NCBI GenBank assembly: GCA_943736015.1
Contig: OX031060.1
Location: 21,963,231-22,027,230, forward strand
Length of the DNA stretch: 64,000 nucleotides
From: Tridacna crocea
Taxonomy: Eukaryota; Mollusca; Bivalvia; Cardiida; Cardiidae
Reading direction: 5' to 3'
Part shown: in pieces, positions 51,810 to 61,140 of the stretch
Numbering within the stretch: position 1 is the stretch's first letter
How the letters are laid out: the number at the start of each line of letters is the position of its first letter
The notes under the pieces: generated by a model
Databases searched by the model: none
What the model saw: only the letters and a program-made list of their open reading frames with translations
Told to the model about the DNA's origin: nothing
Program-made: the position numbers and the translations under genes

Positions 51810-52175
51810 GGATATTTGTTTTTTACGGTGAAAGATCGAAATTTATTTCATCGAGTGGACACCACCGGTAATATTTTCACGAGTGGCGCAGCCACGAGTG
51901 AAATATTACCGATGGTGTTCACGAGCTTTATCAAAATTTAGTACAGTTCTTTTCCCTTATTCCCTGTGGCGTACCCCTCCCGCATAGCAACGTTACGTCA
52001 AGCACGAGAAATGTAAGGTATATGACGTCATATTTCCCATCTGGTTGTTAGGCACGCCCAATTCACCTAGGCAACAAGAACGTGAAAATCGGTATTTTCA
52101 CTGTGGTACCAGTGTAAGATCGAAAAATATTTTCACTGCTATTTCTCGATATCCTACCGGAAAGCGTGAAATAAT
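51810..52175 (+). mobile_element. Foldback element TTTCGGTGAAAGAT, copy 3, truncated
   Basis: Hairpin from ACGGTGAAAGATCGAAATTT. The hairpin's last arm and the CTATTTATTTCATGC start are deleted (joined at CACGAGCTTTATC). It ends AGCGTGAAATAAT, where the next element follows. Confidence 0.65.
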
Positions 52176-52680
52176 ATTATACTGCAAAGAAATTTCTCGT
52201 GACCTGACTGGTTAACATGCCGGGAACATATATGTTCCTGGCAAAAACCACGCAAAGTCAATTTCCCTTTTGACTGCAACGTAATCATCACTACACGTGC
52301 AACACAAATTCCAAAATGGCGGCGTCGATCAATCACCAGACTGCACATTTATTCACTAAACTTCACGTTTTAGTGACGTCAGTTTCAAGTGACGTCAATA
52401 TTCATTGAATTGGGGCACTCAGAAGGGAATTTCTATTTCGTCAGCATGCTCGATTCATGAGATTAAAATACAGGAAAATTTCGCTTAACACGCTTTGAAA
52501 GGGTAAAACTTTGCAGTAAAATAAATTCGTTGTACGGTCAGGTGGTGGGGGACTTGGAGACTTGTTCACGGCTGTGTCAAATCATGTCGCCGCCTCGCCT
52601 TCGGCTCGGGGCGACATGATTCACCACAGCCGTGAACCAGTTTCCAAGTTCCCTGCCACCCGACCGAACAACTAATAATG
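52176..52680 (-). mobile_element. Element with 60-bp-arm palindrome, copy 2
   Basis: Inverted relative to the 34175 copy: ATTATACTGCAAAGAAATTT at the left and the CGGTCAGGTGG/CCACCCGACCG palindrome at 52536-52671, with a loop GCCTTCGGCTCGG. About half the length of copy 1. Confidence 0.65.
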
Positions 52681-53255
52681 TGACTGGTTATTAAAGCTCG
52701 ATTTTTTTGGGGGAAAGGTTGATCAAGAATGTAAATATTGGTAGTTAAAGCTTTAGACTGTTTTGTAAATGGTTAATCAACACTCTCATCTTAGAAATGA
52801 AAGGCCCAAATTTTAATTTCAGTAACGCAATTACGGACGAGTCTAAAATTTTCTTTTCCGAACTTTTTTCTTTGGTTATTCTATATTATTATTATGTACA
52901 TGCTTGATATTATACGAACATTTTGTCAATAATATTGTTGGGCCGGATGCCTTTATGTACATGTACGTCAGAGTAAATCTAATTCCGGAAAAATAGGTTA
53001 TCAAATACGGAATGTTTGGTCAAAAGTCAATCACCTAATGCTACTACCTTGAATGTTAGAGCCTAGGACTTTTTTTTCATATTACTTCCCACATTAAAAA
53101 TATTTCTGTTAAACAAAATTAATGAACTCAAATGGTATGCTTTTGCACCGTTGTAGTGTTGTATTTTGTATGTAAGACCAAGATTCTTTCGTCAGAAAAA
53201 TGTTGTGTTCATTGACAAACCAGGCGAGTTCACCAGACATGTCTCCAATTGAACT

Positions 53256-53337
53256 TATCGTCGGTTTACTTCAAAAACCTCGTAACTATAGCTTGAAACA
53301 AGCTGTAGTTACGGGTTTTTTTTAAGTAAACCTACGA
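53256..53337. mobile_element. TCGTAACTACAGCTTGA foldback, copy 3
   Basis: ATCGTCGGTTTACTTCAAAA to TTTAAGTAAACCTACGAT. Same structure as the copy at 49130. Confidence 0.7.
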
Positions 53338-53340
53338 TAT

Positions 53341-53583
53341 GTGGGACATTCTGGACAGAGAGTCCGACACAGAATACTGTCACTACCTCCAGGCTCTTGC
53401 TGTGGTGCTGTAGGACGAATGAAGGCTAGTGCCAAATTTCCAGACTTATTCGGCATATGCAATGTCAGTGCAAGTCCTTATTGGCTACTGGAGGGGGCCA
53501 CATTCGTTACTGAAGGAATATTTGGAGCATTGTCATCCTTTATACGTGACATATGTGGCTTTCATCAGAAGGAACTAGTGTAA
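53341..53583 (+). CDS. Open segment of 80 codons, unknown
   Basis: Starts directly after a foldback with a GTG codon (no good ATG), and is open to TAA at 53581-53583. It contains GSCCGAVGRMKASAKFPDLF then GICNVSASPYWLLEGA. The composition looks more protein-like than the surrounding repeats, but no family is recognised and no splice sites were assigned. It could be an exon or an old repeat fragment. Confidence 0.2.
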   Translation: MGHSGQRVRHRILSLPPGSCCGAVGRMKASAKFPDLFGICNVSASPYWLLEGATFVTEGIFGALSSFIRDICGFHQKELV

Positions 53584-53693
53584 ATTTTATATAACAGTCA
53601 GAGGAAATGAATGTAAAGCGATCCCTTTGCTTAATCGTATTCATGGCTGGTTTTTTTATGCATAAAAAGAGGAAATTTTCTGAAGACATTATT

Positions 53694-53918
53694 TTAACCC
53701 ATATCACACAATCCGTACTTTGACGACCCTGAGAAAGAAGCCTATAGAAAACGTTGTGGGAAAAGGAGAAATGCTGGTAACCAGCATTTTCTCCTTTTCC
53801 CAAAATCTTTTCTACCTTTTACAAAACAAATTTCATATTTTCAGGCAGTTTTATTTTGTCGCCTGCAAATGCTTTCGATTTAGACAAGCCTAAAATATTG
53901 TCGTGTGGTAATGAGTTA
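53694..53918 (+). mobile_element. TTAA MITE, subfamily A
   Basis: TTAACCCATATCACACAATC to GTGGTAATGAGTTAA, exact TTAA ends. Confidence 0.87.
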
Positions 53919-54057
53919 AGAAAAACGACTTTGACCCCTAAGTTACTTGACACAGTGCCACAACAAGGATATTACTGTTATCAAGCTAACGGAACCATCT
54001 TTTTTTGGCAAGCGATGAAATTTATCTAATGAAATAGATATATGTTCAATACATGTA

Positions 54058-54089
54058 GTTTTTTTTTTTTTTTTTTGGGGGGGGGGGCT
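54058..54089 (+). repeat. T(n)G(n) homopolymer junction
   Basis: About 19 T directly followed by 11 G. It lies downstream of the methyltransferase-like gene's polyadenylation signal. Confidence 0.85.
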
Positions 54090-54129
54090 TCTTTTGTTCC
54101 ATGGTTTTCTGATATTTCCTTAACTTTTT

Positions 54130-54135
54130 TTTATT
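54130..54135 (-). terminator. Polyadenylation signal of the methyltransferase-like gene
   Basis: AATAAA on the minus strand, about 75 bp after the stop codon at 54211-54213. Confidence 0.5.
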
Positions 54136-54210
54136 GAGTATATTATTTGAAAAAAACTAACTGGTCAAGCTATACAGAACTAGAACCATTGTCTATAGCC
54201 TCTAGGGTTT

Positions 54211-54819
54211 TCAGACGTATAAGCTTTGTTCTAATTTTGCAGTCTGAGTTCGGACATAGACGTGGGTATTTCGCTTTAACCAATCAAAAGTGGCGCCGTC
54301 TTTGAGCACCTGTGACTTTTGCAAATCGATTTCAAAACCGTTCTTTTTCATAACATCGATGACGTAAGACAAAGGTCGGTTATTGATATGTTGAAGTCCA
54401 CCTTGACCAGGCACTGCCCAGCTTAATATAATACCTTCTTTAGCGTGTCTAAATATATTGTCCAAGTACACAGCCTCGTATTTTGTTGGAATGTGTTCTG
54501 CGACCTCTAGTGACATTATCCAATCGTACGCCGGAAGTCCATATTGAGGCACGCTGAGATCAAGAAACTTAACTCTGCCTTCACTGGTTTGTTCACAATA
54601 CGGTGCACCATCGTAAGCGTCGTATCCTGCTACTTCACCGAGTTTTAATATCTCCCTTTTATAGGCCCCTGGTCCATCCCCGAAACTAGCCACCTTTTTC
54701 CCCTTCAGAAAATCAGACAATACGGGTACAAGCTGTGTGTCAGTCATGTGGCTACCACCTTTTTCAGTGCTTGCCGTCCTGCACCATCCTCCCTGATCGT
54801 TTGTTCTCTGATTGGATAG
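54211..54819 (-). CDS. SAM-dependent methyltransferase-like protein, last exon
   Basis: Minus-strand exon of 203 codons including the stop, after a good acceptor (TTTCTCCTACAG). It enters in phase 0. Residues about 40-55, KKVASFGDGPGAYKREIL, are a class I methyltransferase motif I: a strand then a glycine-rich G-D-G-P-G loop that binds S-adenosylmethionine. YDWIMSLEVAEHIP (about residues 98-111) is the later acidic motif, followed by LDNIFRHAKEGIILSWAVPG. Short uncharacterised proteins with this GDGPG motif are common in molluscs. The substrate cannot be inferred. An upstream ATG at 54852 would make the acceptor region coding (MTVNYYFFLLQ...), so a single-exon start there is possible, but the pyrimidine-rich CTACAG favours splicing. 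No upstream exon was found. Confidence 0.75.
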   Translation of the reverse strand, partial: LSNQRTNDQGGWCRTASTEKGGSHMTDTQLVPVLSDFLKGKKVASFGDGPGAYKREILKLGEVAGYDAYDGAPYCEQTSEGRVKFLDLSVPQYGLPAYDWIMSLEVAEHIPTKYEAVYLDNIFRHAKEGIILSWAVPGQGGLQHINNRPLSYVIDVMKKNGFEIDLQKSQVLKDGATFDWLKRNTHVYVRTQTAKLEQSLYV

Positions 54820-55000
54820 CTGTAGGAGAAAGAAATAATAATTAACAGTCATCAGAGGGCACGATTCGCGTGGAAAAATTATTTGTTAGCTGTGGAGATT
54901 TAGAATAGAGGAAACAACATCAAGTAACGATACCGAGGTTAGTGCAATAGCTCAATAGATCTAGTACTTAGATGATTCGGCCGCGGGTAGGGGTACACTT

Positions 55001-55709
55001 AACAAGAGGGCCAAGATGGCTCTGGATCGCTCACCTGAACTTCTGAGAGGACCAGCGACATCATTTTGAACAAACTTGCTAGAGGTCCACTAGGAGATGC
55101 TACATACCAAATATAAAAGTAGTTTTAGAGAAGAAGAATCTTAAAATTTTCCTTCTTTATTCCTATATTTGAACTTGTGACCCCTGGGCCGGGGCAAGTT
55201 TTGACCCCAGGGGCATCATATGGACAAAATTGGTGGAGATCCACTAGGAAATGCTAGATGCCAAATATCAAAGCTCTACGCCTTCAAGTTTTAGAGAAGA
55301 AGAATTTTAAAGTTTTTCTTTTTTGTTCCTATTTTCAAACTTGTGACCCCCTGAGCGTGGCCAGGGGTATCATATGAACAAACTTGGTAGAGGTCCACTA
55401 GGAGATGCTATATACCAAATATAAAAGCTCTACACCCTTCTAGTTTCAGAAAAGATTTTCAAAGATTTTGCTATTTCTTTTTCTTTCTCTTGCTATGGCA
55501 ACCAGAGTTAAGAGTGGAACTCAATCTCTTGAATAACTTTGGTAGAACTTCACCAAAGGAACATCCCTACCAAGTTTCATCAAGATTGGCCCAGGGTTAA
55601 GGAGCATAAGATGTTTAAAGGAATTCTGGACAGACGAATAGATGTACGCCGGACAATGACCAATCATAATTCCTCAACCTTGCACTATGTGCTGAGGTGA
55701 GCAAAAAAA
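55001..55709 (+). mobile_element. Minisatellite-bearing Helentron-like element D (short)
   Basis: Left end AACAAGAGGGCCAAGATGGC with GCTCACCTGAA. Two to three units like those of element B. Right end TGCACTATGTGCTGAGGTGA then GC and an A tract. A decayed version of the GAGCACTTCGTGCTC hairpin remains. Confidence 0.6.
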
Positions 55710-55889
55710 AAAACCCTCCTAACCAAATTAATATGTCTCTTTGGTTTAAGGGGGACAACTGGTGCCCAAGTTTGCATCATTTGTGTAATGGTGGCCTTCC
55801 TTTGACCTTTCAAGAGGAGTCAGGAGTAATGCCCCTTGACGGAAGGATGTATGATGGGTAGATAGAGATGCCATGTAAATACATTCAAT

Positions 55890-56275
55890 TTAATTAATTT
55901 TATAACTGGATACTATGATTTCGAGATGTCTTTAGTCGTCAGGATCTAATTCCCAACATTACAATTAAGTTTTCAAACACAATTATATGAGTAGCGTGCA
56001 ATCATGGGATGAATAAGCCCAGGGACGAACTGGTTTTGGAACGAACAACCCGGGAAGCAAAGTAGATAGAAGACAAATTTTGTGCGTATCATTGCGCCAG
56101 TAGAAGGCTATGGAGAGGTGAAGCTATTTGCAATCAAAAAGAAGTATTTTAACGGTCGATGGTTTGTTTGCAGTTTATTTCAATACGCCATTTCCAACTA
56201 TATATCTGAGCTTTTGAAATAACCTATTTGTTTGCAAAAAATAAGTTAAATTGGGTTTATTTCCTTCGGTTCTAT
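55890..56275 (+). repeat. Dispersed 0.37-kb repeat, copy 2
   Basis: Matches 24400-24780 in order: CCCAACATTACAATTAAG, GAACTGGTTTTGGAACGAAC, GTATCATTGCGCCAGTAGAA, GGGTTTATTTCCTTCGG. Confidence 0.6.
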
Positions 56276-56288
56276 TTTTAGATGATCA

Positions 56289-56635
56289 GTTCGCTCATTT
56301 ACATACAAGAATACACGGACGAAATTTCAAACATAGCGTCCGAAGAAGACATTATGGAAAATAATTATTACATGTTTGTTATGTAATGGAATTTAAGCGT
56401 TATGAATCACGTGCCAGTCACTTGACATTCCCACAATGCTTTATTGATTTTTGGCACGAAATCTAAAAATACCTTAAAAGGCTACGTAGCCTTTTAAGGG
56501 AATACCATCATTTTTTTTTTGCAATTTTGTGAATCTTAATTATTGATGATTTGTATTATTTTTTCATATGAATTTCGGTGATATATATTTTTTCTAATTT
56601 GGTAAGATGTGAAAATTCTAAATACCCACCTTTAA
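56289..56635 (-). mobile_element. GGTGGGTATTTAG element, incomplete inverted copy
   Basis: Ends TCTAAATACCCACC and contains AAAAGGCTACGTAGCCTTTT. Inverted relative to the copy at 30326; the other end (GGGCCACC) is missing. Confidence 0.65.
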
Positions 56636-57775
56636 CAAAATACAATTAACCGAAACGCACTGTAATTAAAGCCTATTGCAAATTAACATCGGACCTGTTA
56701 GAACGATTACCAAATGGCGTTGAAAACTTATGCAGTCGAGATCTATTGAAGATAGGTATGCTGTCCGACGAATTATAAAATGTCGGCATGACAGACGGAA
56801 AGACCATATCAAAATGACAACGGAACGAAGATTTCCGAAACGCAGTTCAGAAAAACTCAGTCAAGATTGAGCTACTGGAGATGTGTGTACTGACCGACAA
56901 AATTCTGGTATCGCAAACAGGTGGACGGATTGACTTATAGATAATACATACCGAAACGCATCTGTACTTGCTCAAGAAAGAAATGAAATCAATCACTGAA
57001 ACGCACAACAGTTGGTGTCTATCGGTCGTACTTATATATCTGTTCAGTCCAGGATCGAAAATTCTGCTTTTAGCAATTTTTACTAAAATCGGACGATCAG
57101 AAATAATTTTTTACGTATTAAAATACCATATATATTACATATTGAATTGTTTGTTTGCTTATTAATCTGATTGATTGAAACAGTGCTGATTGGTATATGA
57201 CGAATGGACACAATGTAATGAAATGTTTTGGTTACATTTACTTTTGATTGTTTGCTTGATTGTTTATAATCACGTTTAACTAAAAGTTGGTAACTATGGA
57301 ATCGTTTTTGGAATTTCATTTTTATTTAACGAGTCAATCTATTCCAAAGACCTTGTTTTAAGCACTTTCTTCCTTTTCAACAAGGCTTTTCTTCCATTTA
57401 ATGCAATGGAGTCGTAAAAATTTTGCAATGTGTGGAAAAGGGTTAAAATTGGGGGATGGGGGATAATTGGAAGCAAACTATTATTTCTGCATTTTATTCA
57501 ATTTTATAATAGTTTGAGGGAAATTTACTTGGGAACTTTGATGACCTGGGAATGTTTCCGAAAAAGGCCCCCCAAAAAATAACAAAGTATACAACAAGCG
57601 ATATCTAAGAGACTTTCGAGTTACATGTTGGTCCTGAAAAGGACCCTTTTTTTTTTTACTTCTGGACGATGACTGGACTCAGGCACTGAGGAAGACCAAT
57701 CGTATCCGAAAGAAATACTTCCGTATACCACATATTGTATTGGCCTCAGTCGGGTAGGAGAGATGTACTAAGTCT
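56636..57775. other. No gene recognised
   Basis: AT-rich. A MITE-like fragment (CAACAAGGCTTTTCTTCC to GGAAAAGGGTTAA) lies near 57322-57446. Short ORFs at 56968-57319 look non-coding. Confidence 0.4.
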
Positions 57776-58024
57776 TTATCGTAGTCCCTTGGTGCAGTGA
57801 ATGTCGTTGAACTTGACAACGTTTAGGCCGTATTTCTCAATAAGTAGTTTATTGACTCTCTTTCTGTCTCTATCGGATTTGGATTTGGTAAGCCCGGGTG
57901 GATTGCTCTTTGAAAAGTCGGCTCTTGGCAAAATCTCAGAGATGCCGAACACTCGGCGTACCTCGGCGTCTTCAAACTCTGTCACCAACGCGCATATTCG
58001 GTCGAATATCTCTTCTGCAACCAT
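57776..58024 (-). CDS. Small uncharacterised protein or first exon
   Basis: 82 codons from ATG at 58024 to TAA. It begins MVAEEIFDRICALVTEFEDA and later has KSDRDRKRVNKLLIEKYGLN, a strongly charged, soluble, coding-like composition. No domain recognised. It faces the SAP/SWIM-type gene, with starts 403 bp apart, so a shared promoter region is possible. It may be a complete small gene or a transposon remnant. Confidence 0.35.
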   Translation of the reverse strand: MVAEEIFDRICALVTEFEDAEVRRVFGISEILPRADFSKSNPPGLTKSKSDRDRKRVNKLLIEKYGLNVVKFNDIHCTKGLR

Positions 58025-58140
58025 ATTAGATAAAGATCATCGAAATCGCAGCAGGGTATCGATCGTATATATCGCCTACTTAATCAAGTGTCAAGTAAAT
58101 AACGAATACACTCTAGGCCTTTAACCGATTACCACTATCT

Positions 58141-58151
58141 CTGTCTCTCTG

Positions 58152-58193
<42 letters not shown>
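58141..58193 (+). repeat. CT microsatellite
   Basis: CTCTGTCTCTCTGTATATGT then about 20 CT units. Lies between the two divergent reading frames. Confidence 0.9.
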
Positions 58194-58194
<1 letters not shown>

Positions 58195-58426
58195 ACATAG
58201 TGGAAAGGAAGAAATTGCTTGTAACAGGCATTGTCTTCCCTTTTCTAAGTGATTTAGGTAATACACTGAATTGAACTTCTAAACGGCCGCTTTTAAGCTG
58301 TAATTTCCCATTGACGTTTTTTCGCGTCCGCTGCCTATAAGGCCTTTCCGAAAACCGTTGTTATCTCCCTTGGAAGGGTTTCTTCCCTTGAAGAGTAACT
58401 ACTTCCGGTGAGGTAATATTTCAAAA

Positions 58427-59013
58427 ATGGCGAACAAAGAAACACACACAAAGGAAATCAATCAACCGTTTCACGCGCAGAATTCGACAACAAAACAGTT
58501 AAAAGAGTTTTTAAAAGAAAGAGGAGTCCAAGTTTCGGGTACGCGATCTTGTCTGTTAAAAAGAGGCGAAGGATTGTTACTGTTTGAAACCAGAAAGCCG
58601 CGGACAGAGGAAAGGCGTATTGACCCTGAAAGAAATACAGCGAGATTTTTAACGCCTCTTGGAGAAAATCTACCCCTACCTGAATCACTTTGTAATTGGG
58701 ATAAGGACTTAAATAAAGTACCAATGTTTACGGATAAAAAACTTTATAATTACTTAGTCCTGAACAAAGAAAGAACTTGTGATGGGGCCTCGAACAACGC
58801 TAGTAGACAACTGAAAGCCAAAGTTTTCTACGAAGACAACCACGTCCACAGCATTTCTTACCATGGAATTAATGAATCGATGAGTCACTGCTACGTGTCA
58901 TGCAAAGTCATCCCATCTTGCCCAACAGGAAAGAAGGAAGACTATAGAGTTTGGTTCTGCATGTCAAAAGTCACAGGTCATGTTCATTCAGCTTGCTGTA
59001 CATGTACTGCAGG
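58427..59013 (+). CDS. SAP plus SWIM-type zinc-finger protein, first exon
   Basis: ATG in a strong context (AAAATGGCG), 587 nt, ending in phase 2 at the donor GTAAGA (59014). Residues about 20-48 (TTKQLKEFLKERGVQVSGTR then SCLLKR) are a SAP motif, a DNA/RNA-binding helix pair. The exon ends HVHSACCTCTAG, where C-T-C (residues 191-193) is the start of a SWIM zinc finger (C-x-C-x(n)-C-x-H). The rest of the finger must be on the next exon. Invertebrate genomes carry many SWIM proteins of this kind, often with a YqaJ-type nuclease domain after the SWIM; some look transposon-derived. That domain is not visible here, since a MITE and a LINE occupy the sequence downstream. Probable nucleic-acid-binding protein; role unknown. 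Confidence 0.7.
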
Positions 59014-59909
59014 GTAAGAGATTTATTTACTTTATTTATTTAAAGTTCACATTGATGAATGGGGGATCAAAACAGCCCATTTCTGAAATGGTCTACTATG
59101 TGATGATTAAAGTTGAATATGATATGCTGCTTTGAACAATGCTGTCATATATATCACTGCAGAGCTCACATGTATTTCCTCAGTTCAACCAGTACTAGGT
59201 TAGGGCTCTGAAGGGTCTTTGCAGAAGGATATTTGTACCTGGATCCTCCAGGTCATGAGCCATGCAGGACCCTCCATAATTACTTAAAATTCATTGAAGT
59301 TCCTTCCGTCATTTTGTTTGTGAACTTATTTCTTACTTATAATGTGAATCGACACTTTAAAGCAGAGTTTTTGTATGAGAATATCATTGTGTTGGTGCAA
59401 AGTTCATAATGGCCACAAAAAAAAGTGAAAGAAAATCAGCAGTATACTTTTATCATAGTTTTATTTCACAAAATATGGGTGATTAACTTTGTTTTGCTTG
59501 AAGCAGGCACTTCTGAGACTTAGTAGAAAATGAGTAATTTGTAAATAAATCCACTTTTGCCACATTTTTGACACCTTAACTCTACCAAACGACAAAATTG
59601 TAGATTGGTCCAAATTGAAAGCATTTGCAGATGACAAAATAAATGTGAATCAAAAAATGAAATTCGAGTTGGGAGGAGTAGAAAACATTGTAGGGAAAGG
59701 AGAAAATGCTGGTAACCAGCATTTTCTCCTTTTACTACATTGTTTTTAAAAGCTTCCTTTCTCAGGGTCGTTAAAAGTCGGGATTGTGTGATAAAGAGTT
59801 AATATACATAACAAACCTAATGTATGATGCTTATTTCTAGTCTTGATGGAGGTGGTTGAATCCACCGGCTATACTTTTTTTTTTAAATGTTTTACCACAC
59901 AATAAAATT
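59014..59909. other. Intron 1 of the SAP/SWIM-type gene
   Basis: Contains a minus-oriented TTAA MITE and then a short MITE-like end (TTTTACCACACAATAAAATT, about 59886-59908) at the LINE's left edge. No second exon could be found before the LINE. Confidence 0.5.
59576..59802 (-). mobile_element. TTAA MITE, subfamily A
   Basis: TTAACTCTACCAAACGAC to GATAAAGAGTTAA, exact TTAA ends, core GCTGGTAACCAGC. Confidence 0.87.
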
Positions 59910-60105
59910 TAAGGCGTGTTCTGCTGATTGGTCACGTGGTCAATGGCGGTAGAGGACGCATGTTTTGTTAGCTCCGAGATTTTGGAAAAAAAATTCTGAT
60001 TTAAAGCGGCTTTTTTGGACGTTATTTCTTGCTTATTATTTCGAAAGTGGTCAGAATATATTTGGAACATTTGGACTGTATTGAAAATGTTATAAATGTT
60101 TTGTT

Positions 60106-61140
60106 ATGGGTAAAAAGTCGAAAAGAAAGAAGTGGAGCAGTGGGAGTGAAGACAACTCAAGACAAAGGAAAAAGAAAACAGTTCAGTCGAGAGGTCCGTC
60201 AGAGGGAGAATTTTCGTTCAGTGATGTATTAAGTCAGGCAAATACTGTATTATATCGAGGTGAAGAGCAAGAGTTGTTAGAAGGTAGTAATTTGAATTTG
60301 AACTTAGACACTAGTGTTTTTTCCCCCGGTCCACAGTCAGCATTCGACCACACGGAGAGTATGGCTCAGTCGGAAGCCGCGTCCACGTCAGTTCAGTCTC
60401 AGGCAATGTCTCAGTCAGTGTCAGGGGTTCAGCCTACAAACCAAGATATCATGCTATGTCTTCGAAATATAGAAACTAGGCTTAACCACATGGATAAGAG
60501 ATTTGATGCTTTTGAAGAAGTGAAGACTAAGATCGGAAATGTCGAAATAGAGATCAGAAAGCTATGGACAACGTTAGAAGATCGTACTAAAAAGGTGGAG
60601 GATAGAATTATCTTAGTGGAGGAGAAAGTTGAGAGCAGTGATTTTTCTTTGGGGCTGGTGAATGACAAAGTACTAGCGTTGGAAAAGGAGCGTGATCGTC
60701 TGAGTGACGAAGTTGTTTACTTGCAGTCCCAGTCAATGAGAAACAATCTGTTATTTTCGAACATTCCGGAAGTTCAAGGGGAATCTAATGAAAATGCAGA
60801 AGTCAAGGTGAGAAAATTTATTGTTGAAAAGATGAAGCTAGCTCAGGACATAGTGGACAAGATAGTTTTGGAAAGAGTGCATAGAATTGGTCCAAAGCAA
60901 GATGGGAGATGTCGTAGGATTGTCGCTAAATTTCTGGATTATAAGGACAAAGAAATAGTGAGAAAACAGTGGAAACACCTTAAGGGCACACCGTATTACG
61001 TAAATGAACAATTTCCGAAAGAAGTTGCTGATAAACGAAAAAGACTTTTTCCTAAAATGAAAGCGGCAAGACAGGAAGGGAAAACAGCATGGGTGTCTTA
61101 TGATACGCTCTACATCGATGGGAAGGCTGTAAGGGACTAG
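60106..61140 (+). CDS. LINE ORF1 protein (L1 ORF1p-like RNA-binding chaperone)
   Basis: 344 residues from ATG (GTTATGGG) to TAG. The N-terminus is basic (MGKKSKRKKWSS, RQRKKK), followed by a Ser/Gln-rich stretch. Residues about 113-212 are a heptad-rich coiled coil (IETRLNHMDKRFDAFEEVKT, EDRIILVEEKV). Next comes an RRM-like domain beginning SMRNNLLFSNIPE, then a C-terminal domain with ERVHRIGPKQDGRCRRIVAK. This order (coiled coil, RRM, C-terminal domain) is that of L1 ORF1p, which trimerises and coats element RNA. The last codons are GTAAGGGACTAG, and ORF2 continues in the same frame at once. The only other nearby Met codon (60029) belongs to another frame. Confidence 0.9.
   Translation: MGKKSKRKKWSSGSEDNSRQRKKKTVQSRGPSEGEFSFSDVLSQANTVLYRGEEQELLEGSNLNLNLDTSVFSPGPQSAFDHTESMAQSEAASTSVQSQAMSQSVSGVQPTNQDIMLCLRNIETRLNHMDKRFDAFEEVKTKIGNVEIEIRKLWTTLEDRTKKVEDRIILVEEKVESSDFSLGLVNDKVLALEKERDRLSDEVVYLQSQSMRNNLLFSNIPEVQGESNENAEVKVRKFIVEKMKLAQDIVDKIVLERVHRIGPKQDGRCRRIVAKFLDYKDKEIVRKQWKHLKGTPYYVNEQFPKEVADKRKRLFPKMKAARQEGKTAWVSYDTLYIDGKAVRD

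Noticed and set aside
60029..60232. Alternative ORF at the start of the LINE
   Set aside because: Out of frame with ORF1; ORF1 from 60106 has the coiled coil and RNA-binding domains.
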